Positions 1 through 11,600 of a DNA stretch of 64,000 bases are shown here, piece after piece. Origin of the DNA: Symbiodinium natans (taxonomy: Eukaryota; Sar; Dinophyceae; Suessiales; Symbiodiniaceae); NCBI GenBank assembly GCA_905221605.1, contig CAJNDS010002415.1, positions 1 to 64,000 on the forward strand. The letters are read 5' to 3'. The position numbers and the translations under genes are program-made. A model generated the notes under the pieces. The model saw nothing but the letters and a program-made list of their open reading frames with translations, searched no databases and was not told where the DNA came from. Position 1 is the first letter of the stretch. The number at the start of each line of letters is the position of its first letter.

Positions 1-2480
1 CTGGAAGTACGAAGCATCAACATTCCAAGAACCATGTGCATCCTCAGCAAGACAACTGCTCAAAACAAATCAGTGCACACCAAGAGGCATTTGGAGGTCA
101 TCATCACGAGCAGCTTACTCTATGAAAGACATCATGCAATCGGTTCGGTTTGACTCATTGCATATTCGCCTTGAGCCGTAGCATGGTCGTGACAAACAAC
201 GAGACATGCGAGACATGGTCTCTGGCACACCCCCGTGATTCCCCGTGATCCCCCGTGAGGCCGAGGATGCCGATGAGGCCTCCAAAGTAGCCATGGCTGC
301 ACAATGGGCGGCCAGCAAGCGGCCATGTGCCTCAAAACAACAGACATCAGTGGCTTCGCGATGAGCTTCGCGGACAGGCAAGCGAAGGAACTTCTGGAGG
401 AATGGGTGATGGGAGTCAGCAAGTGGTGTTCAGCACATGTCCCGATCATATCCCGCCTCCTGTAGCGCCCCTTCAAAGGGCGAGAAGTTCGGGCCTCACA
501 CTCCAACAACGCTCGAAAAATCGAAGAGAAGGGGGGCTACTTTGTCAAGTCTCGCCTCGACATCTTCCCGATCTTGTTTGCATGTTTGAAACCGTCAGGG
601 CTCCACTATGCTCCACTCTTCAGACATGGGCAGTGGTTTTTATTCCTACAAGATTTTCCATGAAAGAAACGAACCCTTCCGCGGAACGTTTCCACGGTCC
701 TTCCGCGAGCACTGTTTCTACTCCGCTGCATTTGCTTCCGGGGACGCTTCTGCGAACTGATTTTGCGCAGTTTCGAAGAACTTGTTTCCGCGAGTAGGTC
801 TGCAAGATAAACTCGAACACGCAGCGGGTGGTCCGAAGCGAACGAGCTCGACGAAACCCTGCTGAAACCGGGGTCCGATCGCCATAGGCGGACTGCTTGG
901 AACGCGTACGCAATGATAGGGAAGGGCGGGCATGGTTTTAGGGTTGATGGCTGAGGGCATGAAAGAAGCCGTGTTGCGGAGCTGCTGAGCCATCGATTTC
1001 TCAAGAGCACAGACTCAATGGGAAGGGCCTGGCCCTGACATCGGCGTGCAGGCTTCCGCGGAGCTTCCGCGGAGCTTTCGCGGCACTTCCGCCGAGGTCA
1101 CATCAAACTTCGCGGATTGTGGTGTTGCTTCCGCGGGAGCTGCGGAGACGTGCTTCCGCAACCCTTCCGCATGCGTCCGCAGCCACAATCCCGTGCACTT
1201 TCGCCCACCGAGGGCGAACACACAACCAAACAGGAAAGACTGCCACTTGATAAGGATAAGGCGCCATAGTAGGTAAGACATGCCGAAACTTGGCTCAATT
1301 AAATAGAACTGGAATTTGGCTTGCGCGTGGCAGCATGCAATATTGCCTGAAGGTTGCGTGCAAACCAAATCACCTCAGCAGCTAACTTTTCGGCTTGACA
1401 TGCGTGCTCGACACTTGCAGAAGGTTGCAAAAGAAGAGAACTAAGCACATGGTCCCAAACAACAAACAATCTGCAGAGGCACTGTCGCCCTAGCACAAGG
1501 GAGGGGAGAAAGGAGGTGCTCTTCGCATGAGTTACCCAATCCAGACTTCGTTCCTGCTCAAAAGTGATACTGAGCTTCCTTTAACGACACTCTTTGCCCC
1601 ACCATACAAGAATTTGAGTCAACTATCCACTCAACCCGGTGTCAAACCACCTGCAGTGATCGTACATCTCCATCGCTATGCGACTTTTGTTACAGAGAAG
1701 AAAAATGCTGCAGCTGACCTTGCCATATCAAGAACAGCATCCCGAGGCGAGCGCCCGTGTCTGCAACCGAGACAGCCGCTGCCATGATTCCAGATGCAGG
1801 GCGATTCCGCACGATGTAGAAGTTTTAGGTTTCAAGAAGGGTTCTTCTTGCGGGGTCTGCGTCCAGAGTGCGCTGGCAGTTGTGTTGTGCCTTTCGCCTG
1901 GGAGGCTGGGAGGTGGCTCGGAATGTCCCTTTCGGCATGTTGTATGCACGACTCACGGTTGGATGCATGAAACAAGATGGACAAAGCCTTCTTACTGGAT
2001 CATGTCGAAGTGCACCTGTCGCAGTACTTGCACTACTCGCCCGTGCTTCTGCTCCACAAGGCGATGTTCCCTCCACAGATCAACTCGTCCAGCCCTGCTT
2101 GCTGTATAAACTCAGCAGGCACACAGCTGCTCTTTTCCACCGAAGAAGTATGCAACTCATGATGCACCAGGCTCGAAGAAGCTGCCCATTTAGTAAGGTC
2201 TCTTTCCTGATGGAGCCGCCACGGAAAGCTCGCTTGAATCAGAACTCCAATGCGAGGCACCCAGCCTAGCTGATTGTTGCGATCGACGATGAAGGATATC
2301 TCGTTTCTGGGACCCGAGTCGATTTGTGCCTCAGGGTGCAGCCGAACCCCGCTTTTGCACCCAAGCTGTATGTAATGAAGCTGTGTCAGATGTTGAGTTT
2401 CCGGCAGCTCGAATGCAGTCTGTCATCTCGTGCACGGTGGCAGAGCTCCTTACACGGAGAGAGCAAGCTGCACCCCAGAA
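1..2480. other. Unassigned sequence, no gene recognised
   Basis: I see no recognisable protein family, RNA gene or mobile element here. Open frames exist on both strands but overlap each other and resemble no family I know. The stretch contains a cluster of TTCCGC motifs, listed separately. It could hold introns and small exons of a minus-strand gene continuing from the right, as elsewhere in the window, but no exon could be supported. Confidence 0.4.
676..1175. repeat. Cluster of degenerate TTCCGCGG motifs
   Basis: The hexamer TTCCGC or its near-palindromic extension TTCCGCGGA recurs about ten times in 500 bases, densest at 1050-1170, in sequence that is otherwise not repetitive. A few more copies lie near 15,050-15,110. 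The spacing is irregular, so this is not a simple tandem array. Function unknown. Confidence 0.5.
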
Positions 2481-2499
2481 ACTGTAAAAGCTTAAACAG

Positions 2500-2700
2500 G
2501 GCAGCTTTAACCGCAGCTTCAACAGAATGCACAAAAAGAAGAGCCTGTAACATATGCCCGTCTCGACCGCTCTGATAAGGCAGCAGCGGGACATCGACAG
2601 TGGCCACGAGCAGCTTCGGAGACTCCAACCGAATTGTCCGGCAGATTGCCCAGACCTGCTCCAACTTCTGTCCAGGAAGTGTGAGCAATCTCTACGACAA
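2500..2700 (-). CDS. Coding-looking segment, unknown protein (possible exon)
   Basis: The minus strand is open through this stretch and reads like helical protein, including the string QVWAICRTIRLESPKLL. That pattern resembles the alpha-helical repeats of FASTK/RAP-type organelle RNA-binding proteins, but the match is by eye and weak. Candidate AG acceptors are present. It lies beside another minus-strand coding-looking segment at 3,140-3,380, so both may belong to one gene. It could also be chance. Confidence 0.25.
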
Positions 2701-2867
2701 GCCATGCTCTGATGTGCTCTGTACTATAACCTTCCATGAGCCCCGGGCAGTGGTTCCAAGCACACCTGTGTACTGCGAAGGCACCATCTCTCCGGTGTGC
2801 CGCCCCATGACACCGCGCGTCAGCACCTGACATCGCAAGCAAGGGCATGGCCAGGCTTCGCGACATA

Positions 2868-2983
2868 GGGTTTAGGGTTCAGGGTTCAGGGTTCAGGGTT
2901 CAGGGTTCAGGGTTCAGGGTTTAGGGTTTAGGGTTTAGGGTTTAGGGTTTAGGGTTTAGGTTTAGGGTTTAGGGTTTAGGGTT
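2868..2983 (+). repeat. Telomere-like TTTAGGG/TTCAGGG block
   Basis: A run of TTCAGGG units followed by TTTAGGG units, with one 6-base unit. The switch between variants within one block suggests local tandem copying of variants. Confidence 0.9.
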
Positions 2984-3139
2984 TAACTCATAAATCGCGC
3001 GCAGTGTATACTGTGACGAGATACGAGGTCAATGGAACAGTGACGTTTTGAAATGGCTTAAACTACTGGCGGAGGACATCATGAACCGTTCCTCCAGATA
3101 TATAATGCCCGCAATGTATGTGGAGCACATAGAAGGCGC

Positions 3140-3380
3140 ACTAAGATGCTGCGCAACACGCCAAACAATTGGAAAGCCAACCAGACTGCCTTGCTCCTTG
3201 TGCACACACAACCGATTGAGCTGCGGAACCAGAAAGGCGATGCGGTCCGGGATGGCTTTGAGGTCATCGACAAACTTCAGGAGCTCAACACAGTACCTCA
3301 GCTGCCCAAAGAGAAATTCGCGAGAGCTTCCAGTGGGATCATCGTGGACGATGCGCCGCAGCGTTCAGGATGCTCACCTG
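3140..3380 (-). CDS. Coding-looking segment, unknown protein (probable exon)
   Basis: The minus strand is open for about 75 codons and has protein-like composition, with strings such as EFLFGQLRYCVELLKFVDD and IPDRIAFLVPQLNRL. I do not recognise the family. Orientation agrees with the other genes of the window. Exon limits are not fixed. The plus strand is also open over part of this interval but reads less like protein. Confidence 0.4.
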
Positions 3381-3399
3381 CGAGCTCTAAGTTCTGAAC

Positions 3400-4540
3400 A
3401 TAATGTAGCTCATCTGAGCCACGGGAAGAGACCACACCTCAAACGGCCAGCTGCTGCCACCGCTATCATCACACGGCGTCTGCACGGACCATCACCGAGC
3501 ACATCAAGGCTTCGGCAATGCAATTTGTCGCTTGGGTGAAGATTGAGTTCTGCTGGAGGTTGATGCTTGAATCTTTGGGCCTCAGCCAAAAGTACGACGC
3601 GCATAATCGCTAATCGTGCATTGCGATGTGCTTATTCTAGAGATTAAACCCGGTCCGCAGTACTGGTAGTGGCAGTTCAGGCCCTGTCAAAACAGCCACA
3701 CGAGGGTTCGGATGGATCTTTGGCAGCACCTGAGCTGAGCTGGGCGGTCCACACTTGTCCATACGTATAAGACCTTTTCGAAGTTAAGGTCTCCGATAGT
3801 TCACGTTGGAGAGGCGCCTCTTCGAGCTGTTGGACGAGGGAATCCATGGCTTCCTCGATTTGCGGAGACCTTTGCAGGGAGGGGTTTTGCAAAGTGAAGC
3901 CATCATGATGCACGTGGGTGCCACGAACACAACAAAAGTGTCGTCTGGCTGAAAATGGCTGGACAACGCTGGGCACATCACCCAATTCGGTGAAAGAGAG
4001 TTTTGACCTCTTTGGCCATTCGCAATGCCTGGAGCATCCCAGTGTCTTGAATTTCGGGGCGGGACTGGCGTGCTCACTCAAAGTGGCGTGCTCACTGGGG
4101 GCTTCGAGATCCAACATGGAACTTCTGCCCTGGCGCACCTCAGCATGGCAGCCCTTGGAGACCTGTCCGGCAACGGCTGTGCGCCTCAGAACCCAAGCTT
4201 GCTTTCCGCATCGACAAAGCCGTTGAGCCACACTTGCTGGAGCCACATAGGTACATCACACCTATCTATCTCTCTTAGGTACATATTACCTATCTATCTA
4301 TGCAGGGAATTCCCGGCAGCTCGTACACATTCTTCTGCTCTTCTTCTGAGCCCGGACTAAGAGATCGAATGTCGAACGTCTGTGGCCAGGACATGGCACA
4401 AGCCTCCAGCCACCGGTCGGCACAGCTGCGCCCCAGAACGGCGGCCTTGCGTGCGCTCGCGCGAGGCGATTCCTAGACCCTAAACCCTAAACCCATCAAC
4501 CAGCATCTCAACATCCCGGGGGGGGGGGGCCTGCATGGCA
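3400..4540. other. Unassigned sequence with weak minus-strand coding signals
   Basis: The minus strand has open stretches (for example around 3,700-3,900 with EEAMDSLVQQLEEAP), but no family or splice chain could be established. A short CCCTAAA block lies at about 4,479-4,494 and a G homopolymer at about 4,518. Confidence 0.3.
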
Positions 4541-7500
4541 GCTTCGACACCTCCGTCCAAGTCATCCAGCAGAATCTTGCCTTGGCAGCTGAGCAACTTT
4601 AATGCGGGCAAGGTGGCAGGGTGGTGGCAGCTGGGGCACTTTGGGCAGCGAGGTGTGATGCGCGACCCTGGTTCCTGGTCTGTGCCGGAAGCACGTCAGC
4701 CCACACGCACGGACACACGGCGCCGTGCCTCTTGTCTCCCAGAAGCAGAAAAGCCACCCGAGCTTGCTCGGCCACTGCAGCAGCTTCCTTCCGGTTTTCG
4801 AAGATGCTTACGAGAGGACCTGCCGAGAGGGGTGGGTGCCACCGCACCGCCACAAGCTTGAGCGACGAAAGCCGTTGAAGAGTCGCAGTGGCACGGCGCC
4901 TTCAAACGCCAGAAGCGACCCTGCGAGCTGAAGCTTGGCGGCAGCCTGTCAACTTCGACACCCCATGACGACACCCCGCAATTCGAGGTCAGGCTTCCGG
5001 CCTCGGCTGCCTGATCACCACTGCCCGCCAAGAGCGAAACGGCCTTTCAACATGGTTAGGGAGACGGGGTTCATGTGAAACACAAGAGAACCTCCATTTG
5101 GAACACAGGACAGCGTCAATTTAGAACATATGGAGCCTCGAAAGGAAGCAGCTCTAAACACTTGATTTCGCACCGCGGCTCGGTTGTAGCTCGTTTTGGA
5201 AAGGTGCGTGCATTCTTTTTGGGGCCTTGGGGTCTGGGGCTTCAGGGCTTTTAAGGTTTCAACATACTGTTCTAAACTGACACTTTCCCGCATTCCAAAT
5301 CTTGCCGCTTTCCAAATTGACACTTTCCCGTGTTCCAAATTTCACGCTCCCGTTCAGCACATGAGAAAACCAAAACCGCAGGAAATGGGCAGACCTGTCA
5401 GGAAAAGAGTCTTGACATTCAACACAAGTTAGCCATTTAAAAAACAACAAACAACAACCAACAAACAACAAACCACAAACAACAAACAACAAACCACAAA
5501 CAACAAACAACAAACAACAAACAACAAACAACAAACAACAAACAACAAACAACAAACAATCTGATGCATGGCTTTGTCAAGGTTCCCTTCTTCCAGTGCT
5601 CCAACAAACGTTGCAATTTCAAGGCCAAGGACTAGCAGAGGACACACAAAAACCTGGTTCAACCATGAAGTCAGGCAGCCAGACTGGTCGTTCATGTCGA
5701 TCCCAGAACAGAAGAACAAGACGGAGACACCACTGATGCGCAGGCACTCCGCATTGCACGAGAAGCACAGAAGCATCCCTGATCCTTTTCAAGTTCGGAG
5801 CCATCTGAAACACCTGTGCCACACCTCAAACCCTAACCCCCTAAACCCCTAAACCCCTAAACTGCTAAACCCCTAGACCCCTAGACCCCTAAACCCTACA
5901 CCCGAAACCCCAAGACCCCTAAACCCGAAACCCTAAACCCCTAAACCCGAAACCCTAAACCCTACACCCGAACCCATCCTCGCGGAGCAGGTCACATGCT
6001 TCTGCACCGTCGGCCGCGGAGGCCTCAAAGCAAAGCAGAGGTAGAGAGTGCAGATTTAGGGTTTAGGGTTTCGGGTTTAGGGTTTAGGGTTTAGGATTTC
6101 TCGGCTGGTGAGAATCAAGACAACTCGATCGGACAGACTCTCATAGTGGGTGATCTAGAATCTAGATTCGTCAGAGTTCTGAGAGATGAACCGCTGTTCT
6201 CAGCGCGCATGCTTGCGAGATGATGTTCTTCTCCTCGCCTCACCAGACATCTGCACAACAGACGTCCAAGATCGTCGCGTCACTTGCTCAGGCCGTCGCT
6301 TAAGATGCTGGCAGCTTCCTTTGCAAGCCCCAACGCCTGCTAATGACAACACAAGGGCTTCATACATACGACAGCACCTTGCTGCAGCTCGCTCCTACAC
6401 TGAGTACTGGCATTGGCCGAAGTGCCCGTGAAACTCAGTCCAGACCTCTGCACGCTTCTCCAGCGTCAGACTGGCAACAGCAGCAGCATGTTTCGCTCGT
6501 CCTTCGCCGGACCTGCCCACTTGCAGACTGCTGATGCACTGCGGTTTCAAGTGTTCTTCCCTTTCTCTTCCGAAATCATTACTGTAATCTGCTCGCTGCA
6601 TGCATCACGACACTTGCTGCTGACAGCAACGATTCATGCTCTGCGACTCACTGGCCTGTCTCCGAGCTTTTTGGCCAAGGCCTGCGCCTGCAACAAAAGT
6701 CTACGTTCGACCAGCAGAATGCTCAGGATGGCAAAAACATATAGGCTAAGTATGCGAGCCAAGCACATCCGCCTCCTGCGCCCGCGCCAGCGAGGCCTCT
6801 CCACGCAGCACTGCACTGAGGGCGATCAGCAAGTCCACCTTGACCAATGCGAGTGTGATTCGGGTGCAGGCGGTTCTTCGGTGTTTTTGCCATGCAGCTA
6901 CAGCCAGAAGCTTGCTGGGAATGGAAAACTGTGCGAAGTTTAGGGTTTAGGGTTTAGGGTTTAGGGTTTAGGGTTTAGGGTTTAGGGTTTAGGGTTTAGG
7001 GTTTAGGGCGAAATCACCAGCGGATCTTGTGTGAGATGTCCGAAGACGCCTGGCCCGCTTCGTCACCGATAGACTTGCTGATCTGAAGCGCCTCGGAGAC
7101 AGGAGTCGGAAACCCTAAACCCTAAACCCTAAACCCTAAACCCTAAACCCTAAACCCTAAACCCTAAACCCTAAACCCTGAAACCCTGAAACCCTTAAAC
7201 CCTAAACCCTAAACCCTAAACCCTTAAACCCATAAACCCTTAAACCCTTAAACCCTTAAACCCTTAAACCCTTAAACCCTAAACCCTTAAACCCTTAAAC
7301 CCATAAACCCTTAAACCCTTAAACCCTAAACCCTTAAACCCTTAAACCCATAAACCCTTAAACCCTTAACCCTTAAACCCTTAAACCCTTAAACTCTAAA
7401 CCCTAAATTCCGAAGGTCCGAGTCCAGTGGATGCCCTGGGCCTCCTCGGCTGCAGCGGCTCCGTCGGCGCTCTGGGCCAACGCTGCCTGGGCACATGCAA

Positions 7501-10500
7501 CAGGGTTTAAGCTTTAGGGATTAGGGTTTAGGGGTTTAGGGGATTAATCCGAGCATCAGTTTGATTAATACCCCCACATTTAAAGATTTTTTTGGCCGGA
7601 AGGCCGCCGGAAGACTACTTTCCACTAGGTTGGATTTCGTATGGGACAAACCCCCCACATTTAAAGGAATTTTTTGGGGGGTTGCAAAAATTTTGAGGAA
7701 AGCTTTTTTTGCTATTGTTTTCAATGCATTCGTATTGTTTTTAAATAGAGAATCAATACAGGGCCATGGTCCAACTATTGCGGAACCCTGCCTTTCTCAT
7801 TGTGGGGGGGGCCCCCCCCCCAAATAAACAGAAGCTCGGATTAGGGTTTAGGGTTTAGGGGTTTAGGGTTTAGGGTTTAGGATGATCAGCATGTGAGTGT
7901 GTCAGTCATGAGGAATATGCGAGAACCGTCTCTAAGCTGAAGCCGGCCCCACGCGCTTGAAAATACTCCAGGGTACGTGTTGAGTCCATCTAGCACGGAC
8001 GCCAGATGAATCCTACAGTCCTACAGCTTCCTACTGAGGAACCTCTGCCGCTCCGCTTGCGAAAGGAAGCAAGGTAAATCGGAAGAAGGGCATAGTTCTT
8101 TTGGCCCGGCTGGCCAATTCATGTGCGGACCGTTGGTCATCTTGGAAGCAAAACTGCGAGCGCGGAACGCCTGTGGCAGGTTCAGTGCCAGATCCTTGTG
8201 CGAAATGCCGAAATGCAAGACCCCGTTGTGGACGCCATCGTAAATTTACACCGAGATCACAGAGCACTGCGAGTTCAAAGCCCTTAGAGCACGGCCCCTC
8301 CATGCTGGGCACCAGGCTGTTTGAAGAGCAGAGGCCTGCGCCTTCTTGTCGCCAGCCTGTCTGACATGTCTGCGTGAAGCTCCAACAAGGGCCAGCTTGC
8401 TGGGCTGTGAGCCTTTCCATTCATGGGACATCTTGTGACATCATGAACCCCGTCCCCTCATGTTATATACACCCCACTAGAGTGATATCATATTACATGC
8501 ACCCCATTAGAGTTGTATTTTCTTACATACACCCCAGTAGAGATGTGTTATAGGAGGGGCGGGATATTTTGTATCAGGGGGGAGGAGGAGGAGGAGGAGG
8601 ATCCACGCCCCTGCACTCGCACAGGCACCCACCCAGCCAGCTGCACCCGGTTCGGCGCTGCTCCCAGCGGATTGATCCACACGCGACCGCACCATTTGAG
8701 GCTCTCAGGTGGGTAGGGGGGCGGTTTGATAGTAGGGGGAGGTATTTAAAGCGGTCCGTGGTGGGCCTGCACGAAGAGCGCTGCGGCCTCCCTTGCGCAC
8801 TTCGCTGCCTGACAGGGTGCTTGTCAACATATGCACATATGTTATATGTAGAATATGTATATGTATATATGTATGTACATATTATGTTTGTCATATGCTT
8901 TATCTATCTTAACTGTGCCAACCGGTGAACACAGCCTTCGTCAACTGTGGAAACTTGAATTTATAACCTTGGCAAATCCCATGTTCGATCTTCGATGACA
9001 TCCTAGAGCGCCTTTATCCCGTTTCAAGTCTCTTGGCTCGTCATTTCTCTGTGTTCATTCTTAGAGTAATGTCTCGATTTTCTGTAAGTTCTATTAAGCT
9101 ATCCACGCCCAGCACAGAAACTGACAACTTCAGAATATCTTGTTTTTGTTTCGTTCATCTAACCGAGAGCGGCTTGGGCTCGAGACTGATGATGCAAGCA
9201 AAGGAATGAACCAAGAAGCCAAAAAGTCTTTCGTTTCGAGCCTCTGCATGTGCATCTGGGAAGGGCAGGAACCCACAGATGCTGCGATCCAAAAGACTAG
9301 TCACCCTCGAAAGCTAACAGGAAAACCAACGAAAGAGACTCAGCAGAAAGGATCTGGGAATGAGGATGTGCTGGGTTCTTGGTGGCTTACCTGTTGGTTT
9401 GGAAACAGACGACCAAAGGATTTCCCTGCCCTTTGGTGGGACGGGCGCGCTCGTGCAAGCTTCCGCAAGACCTAGCTGAACAGGAGGAGGCAACTACCCA
9501 ACTCCGAAGCCATGATGGGGGGAGGCCTCGTCTTTGGCGCTGCTCATGAGTTGCTCCGCAAGCTTCTGCAATGCCTTGCCCTGACACGCTTCAGATCTCT
9601 GCATGTCCATATGTCGGGAATCGTGCGGCGCCTGCCTCCCCAAGCTTATCACCCTTGCTCTTGCAATAGGCAAGGCGCTCCTTGCTGACCTGAGGGCATG
9701 TGATTTTTTAGCCCCCAAGCCTGCCTTCCTTTAGCTTTACAGACAACCCTTGCAAGCATGTTCGCTTCATGTCCTCTGACAGCTCTGAGGCCAGGGCCGT
9801 GGCAGCGCCAGCAACTGGGCCCTCTTTCGCACACACGAGATCCAAGAGCGTAATCCTTGCACTTTAGATGCAAGACAACACACCATATCCGAGGCTTTTT
9901 GAGGCTCTGCTGCTCTGCTCCTGCCCTTTTTGCCAGGGGCTCCCCCAAGACCCTGAGGATCCGGCTGAGCTGCCTCTTCGCCATCTGTGTCACCAAGCCT
10001 CGCACCAGCAACACCAAAAACAAAACCCTTTTCAGAATGAATCGGTTGGAAACAGGCCCCACATCGTGTTTTTTTTGCCAGCACTGCGAGCAGATGCGAG
10101 CAGGTTCCAAGCGCGCGGCTCACGGAAGAGCCGCAAGGCATCCTTCACTGCCGCCTCTCCGACACTGAGCTCCTTCCTCGCGAGGACTGGACAAGGCGAG
10201 CATGTCAGTAGCGCAATTCTGGTCAACTCTGTTTCAATAACGCTCTGATGGCGCGGTTCATGTGCAACTCCCACTTTCCGAAGAAGGCGGTGACTCCAAC
10301 TCTGAGAAACCGGCAGAGAGAGTCGGGCATTGGCCATGGCTGTCAACGTCGAAGCTTCCATCTGCTTGTCACCGACCTGCTTGGAGAAAGAGAGAAGTAT
10401 GTGAGAAGCTTCGCTCGTTCCCTCTCTCTCTCTCTCCCAAAAGGCCTCTTTGAAGGTGCTCAGAGCTGCTGTCGCGTGTCCTGTCAGATCGGATTGATAT

Positions 10501-11600
10501 CGCACCACCGCAACAAGCACGTGAGATCACGTGAGAGCTTCGGGCTCTGGGTCCCAAGCCCAAAGCCACTTTGGGCTCCGTATCCAGCATGGCCAGGGCC
10601 AGGGCCAAGGTGGCAGAGGCTTCGCCTTCCTGCTTGCTCGGATGCATGGGCCACTGCATATATCTGCATATGTAGTGTATGACAGTGTATGAAGCTGACC
10701 CTCAAAGCAACCCCCGACCCGCATCTTGAAGAACAAGTCTGAACTCCCGAGCCTCTAGACCAAAATCAGACTTCCGACAACCCTCTCAACCGAGGTTACC
10801 ACGGCTGCCTGCCCCTACTCCCTGCCTTGTTGCCTTTCAGCACGCTCTGGGCTTCCTTGGCGGCTTCGGCTGCCGGAGAGGTTTTGCCTCCCACTGTGTG
10901 CCGGTGCGGGGGCTCTCTTCTCAAGCAGCAACACACTCGGAACGCTGAGGAGCGCTCCATCCGCTAGGTAAGCCAATGAAGCCAGAACGCGGCCAGCTCC
11001 ATCCTGCAGTGCTGGCACCAAGACAGCAAAGTGTGGGGCTGCACCCTAAACCCTAAACCCTAAACCCTAAACCCAAAAGCTACCAGAGTTCTACTGGAAC
11101 CATGCGCTCCTTGCCAGCATCCTTCAAGGACTGCGGGACACCTGCAGAGGACCGAAGCCTGGGGGGGGCCTTTTGCAGCCTTTTGGGGCCTTTGCCAAGG
11201 TTGCCACATGAAATATTGCTTAGGGTTTAGGGTTTAGGGTTCAGGGTTTAAGCTTTAGGGTTAAGGTTTAGGGATGTGTGTGTTCCATGCTGGAGCCTTT
11301 GTCCAGGATCTTCGCCTCTGCTTGGGCCACCAGACTCTTGCCCTGCACAGAGGTCCGAAGGTTTGCTGAAACTACTCTCAAGCTAAGTGGTTCCGAGTCC
11401 AACCTGGAACTTCGCAGGCACTGCCTCGCAGACTTGCACATCTCTGCACTACACGGAAATAAAGCACACGCACACACACAAAGAAGACTAAGAATTGAGA
11501 ATAAGGTCTCTTTATGAAGCAGCTCTAAATCCCATATCCCTGAAAGCTCTCACATCGTATGCCTTGCCAGCATCGCACTTGCTAAGCAGCTTTGCGCCTC
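4540..11600 (-). CDS. Multi-exon TPR-like helical-repeat protein gene
   Basis: A chain of short minus-strand segments reads as tetratricopeptide-type helix pairs, a solenoid fold for protein-protein contacts. Examples (descending): about 11,530-11,590 (GDRGRRIEAQSCLASAMLA), 11,330-11,375, 10,834-10,887 (AAEAAKEAQSVLK), about 10,310-10,395 (VGDKQMEASTLTAMANA), 9,722-9,838 (GAATALASELSEDMKR), 7,415-7,500, 7,024-7,100 (EALQISKSIGDEAGQA), 6,790-6,860 (LVKVDLLIALSAVLRGEA), 6,640-6,690, 6,470-6,540, 6,284-6,336 (ALGLAKEAASIL) and 4,740-4,830 (AAAVAEQARVAFLLLGDK). GDxxxEA turns between helices are typical of TPRs. Exons 10,834-10,887 and 6,284-6,336 have AG acceptors and GC or GT donors with clean codon counts. 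The start, the stop and most junctions are unresolved, so this may be one gene or two. Introns carry telomere-like blocks and simple repeats. Confidence 0.6.
5265..5345. repeat. Two-copy direct repeat, about 40 bp
   Basis: The string TGACACTTTCCCG followed by TTCCAAAT occurs twice, about 42 bases apart, and degenerate pieces occur near 5,090-5,130. Nothing else is recognisable. Confidence 0.6.
5438..5560. repeat. (AACAAAC)n heptamer microsatellite
   Basis: About seventeen units of AACAAAC with occasional AACCAC variants. Apparent Cys/Val/Phe-rich reading frames on the minus strand are translations of this repeat and are not genes. Confidence 0.9.
5826..5970 (-). repeat. Telomere-like CCCCTAAA/CCCTAAA block with variants
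   Basis: Degenerate units including CCCCTAAA, CCCGAAA, CCCTACA and CCCTAGA. It lies in the presumed intron space of the TPR-like gene. Confidence 0.85.
6056..6095 (+). repeat. Short telomere-like TTTAGGG block
   Basis: About five TTTAGGG units, one of them TTTCGGG. Confidence 0.85.
6938..7009 (+). repeat. Telomere-like TTTAGGG block
   Basis: About ten nearly perfect TTTAGGG units. Confidence 0.95.
7109..7409 (-). repeat. Telomere-like block with an 8-mer CCCTTAAA sub-array
   Basis: It begins with perfect CCCTAAA units and passes into a long homogenised run of CCCTTAAA and CCCATAAA 8-mers. It is inverted relative to the block at 6,938-7,009, and an exon-like island (7,024-7,100) lies between them. 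Confidence 0.95.
7545..7843. mobile_element. Small AT-rich inverted-repeat element (MITE-like)
   Basis: The interval starts with TAATCCGAGC and ends with its exact reverse complement GCTCGGATTA. The interior is AT-rich, unlike its surroundings, repeats the string CCCACATTTAAAG twice and contains a G9/C10 hairpin near 7,803-7,821. Both flanks are telomere-like TTTAGGG sequence. No transposase is present, so if mobile it would be non-autonomous. Confidence 0.5.
7841..7881 (+). repeat. Telomere-like TTTAGGG block
   Basis: About six units flanking the small inverted-repeat element on its right. Confidence 0.85.
8460..8550 (+). repeat. 30-bp tandem repeat, three copies
   Basis: Three degenerate copies of a 30-bp unit containing TACACCCCAGTAGAG. 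The copies are adjacent, so this is a minisatellite and not a spaced array. Confidence 0.75.
8573..8600 (+). repeat. (GGA)n microsatellite
   Basis: About seven GGA units. Gly- and Pro-rich reading frames here are artefacts of this repeat. Confidence 0.85.
8822..8890. repeat. AT-rich (TATG)-type low-complexity tract
   Basis: ATATGT-type alternating sequence rich in short palindromes. No gene seen. Confidence 0.75.
11042..11076 (-). repeat. Short telomere-like CCCTAAA block
   Basis: Five near-perfect CCCTAAA units. Confidence 0.9.
11220..11276 (+). repeat. Short degenerate TTTAGGG block
   Basis: TTTAGGG units with TTCAGGG and AGCTTTAGGG variants. It is inverted relative to the block at 11,042-11,076, and the two flank an exon-like segment. 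Confidence 0.85.

Noticed and set aside
327-797. 156-codon plus-strand frame as a gene
   Set aside because: No recognisable motif, overlapped by open frames on the other strand, and opposite to every supported gene.
5430-5630. Small Cys/Val/Phe-rich proteins on the minus strand
   Set aside because: They are translations of the AACAAAC microsatellite.
8460-8550. CRISPR-like array
   Set aside because: The 30-bp copies are adjacent without distinct spacers, only three in number and degenerate, in a eukaryotic context.
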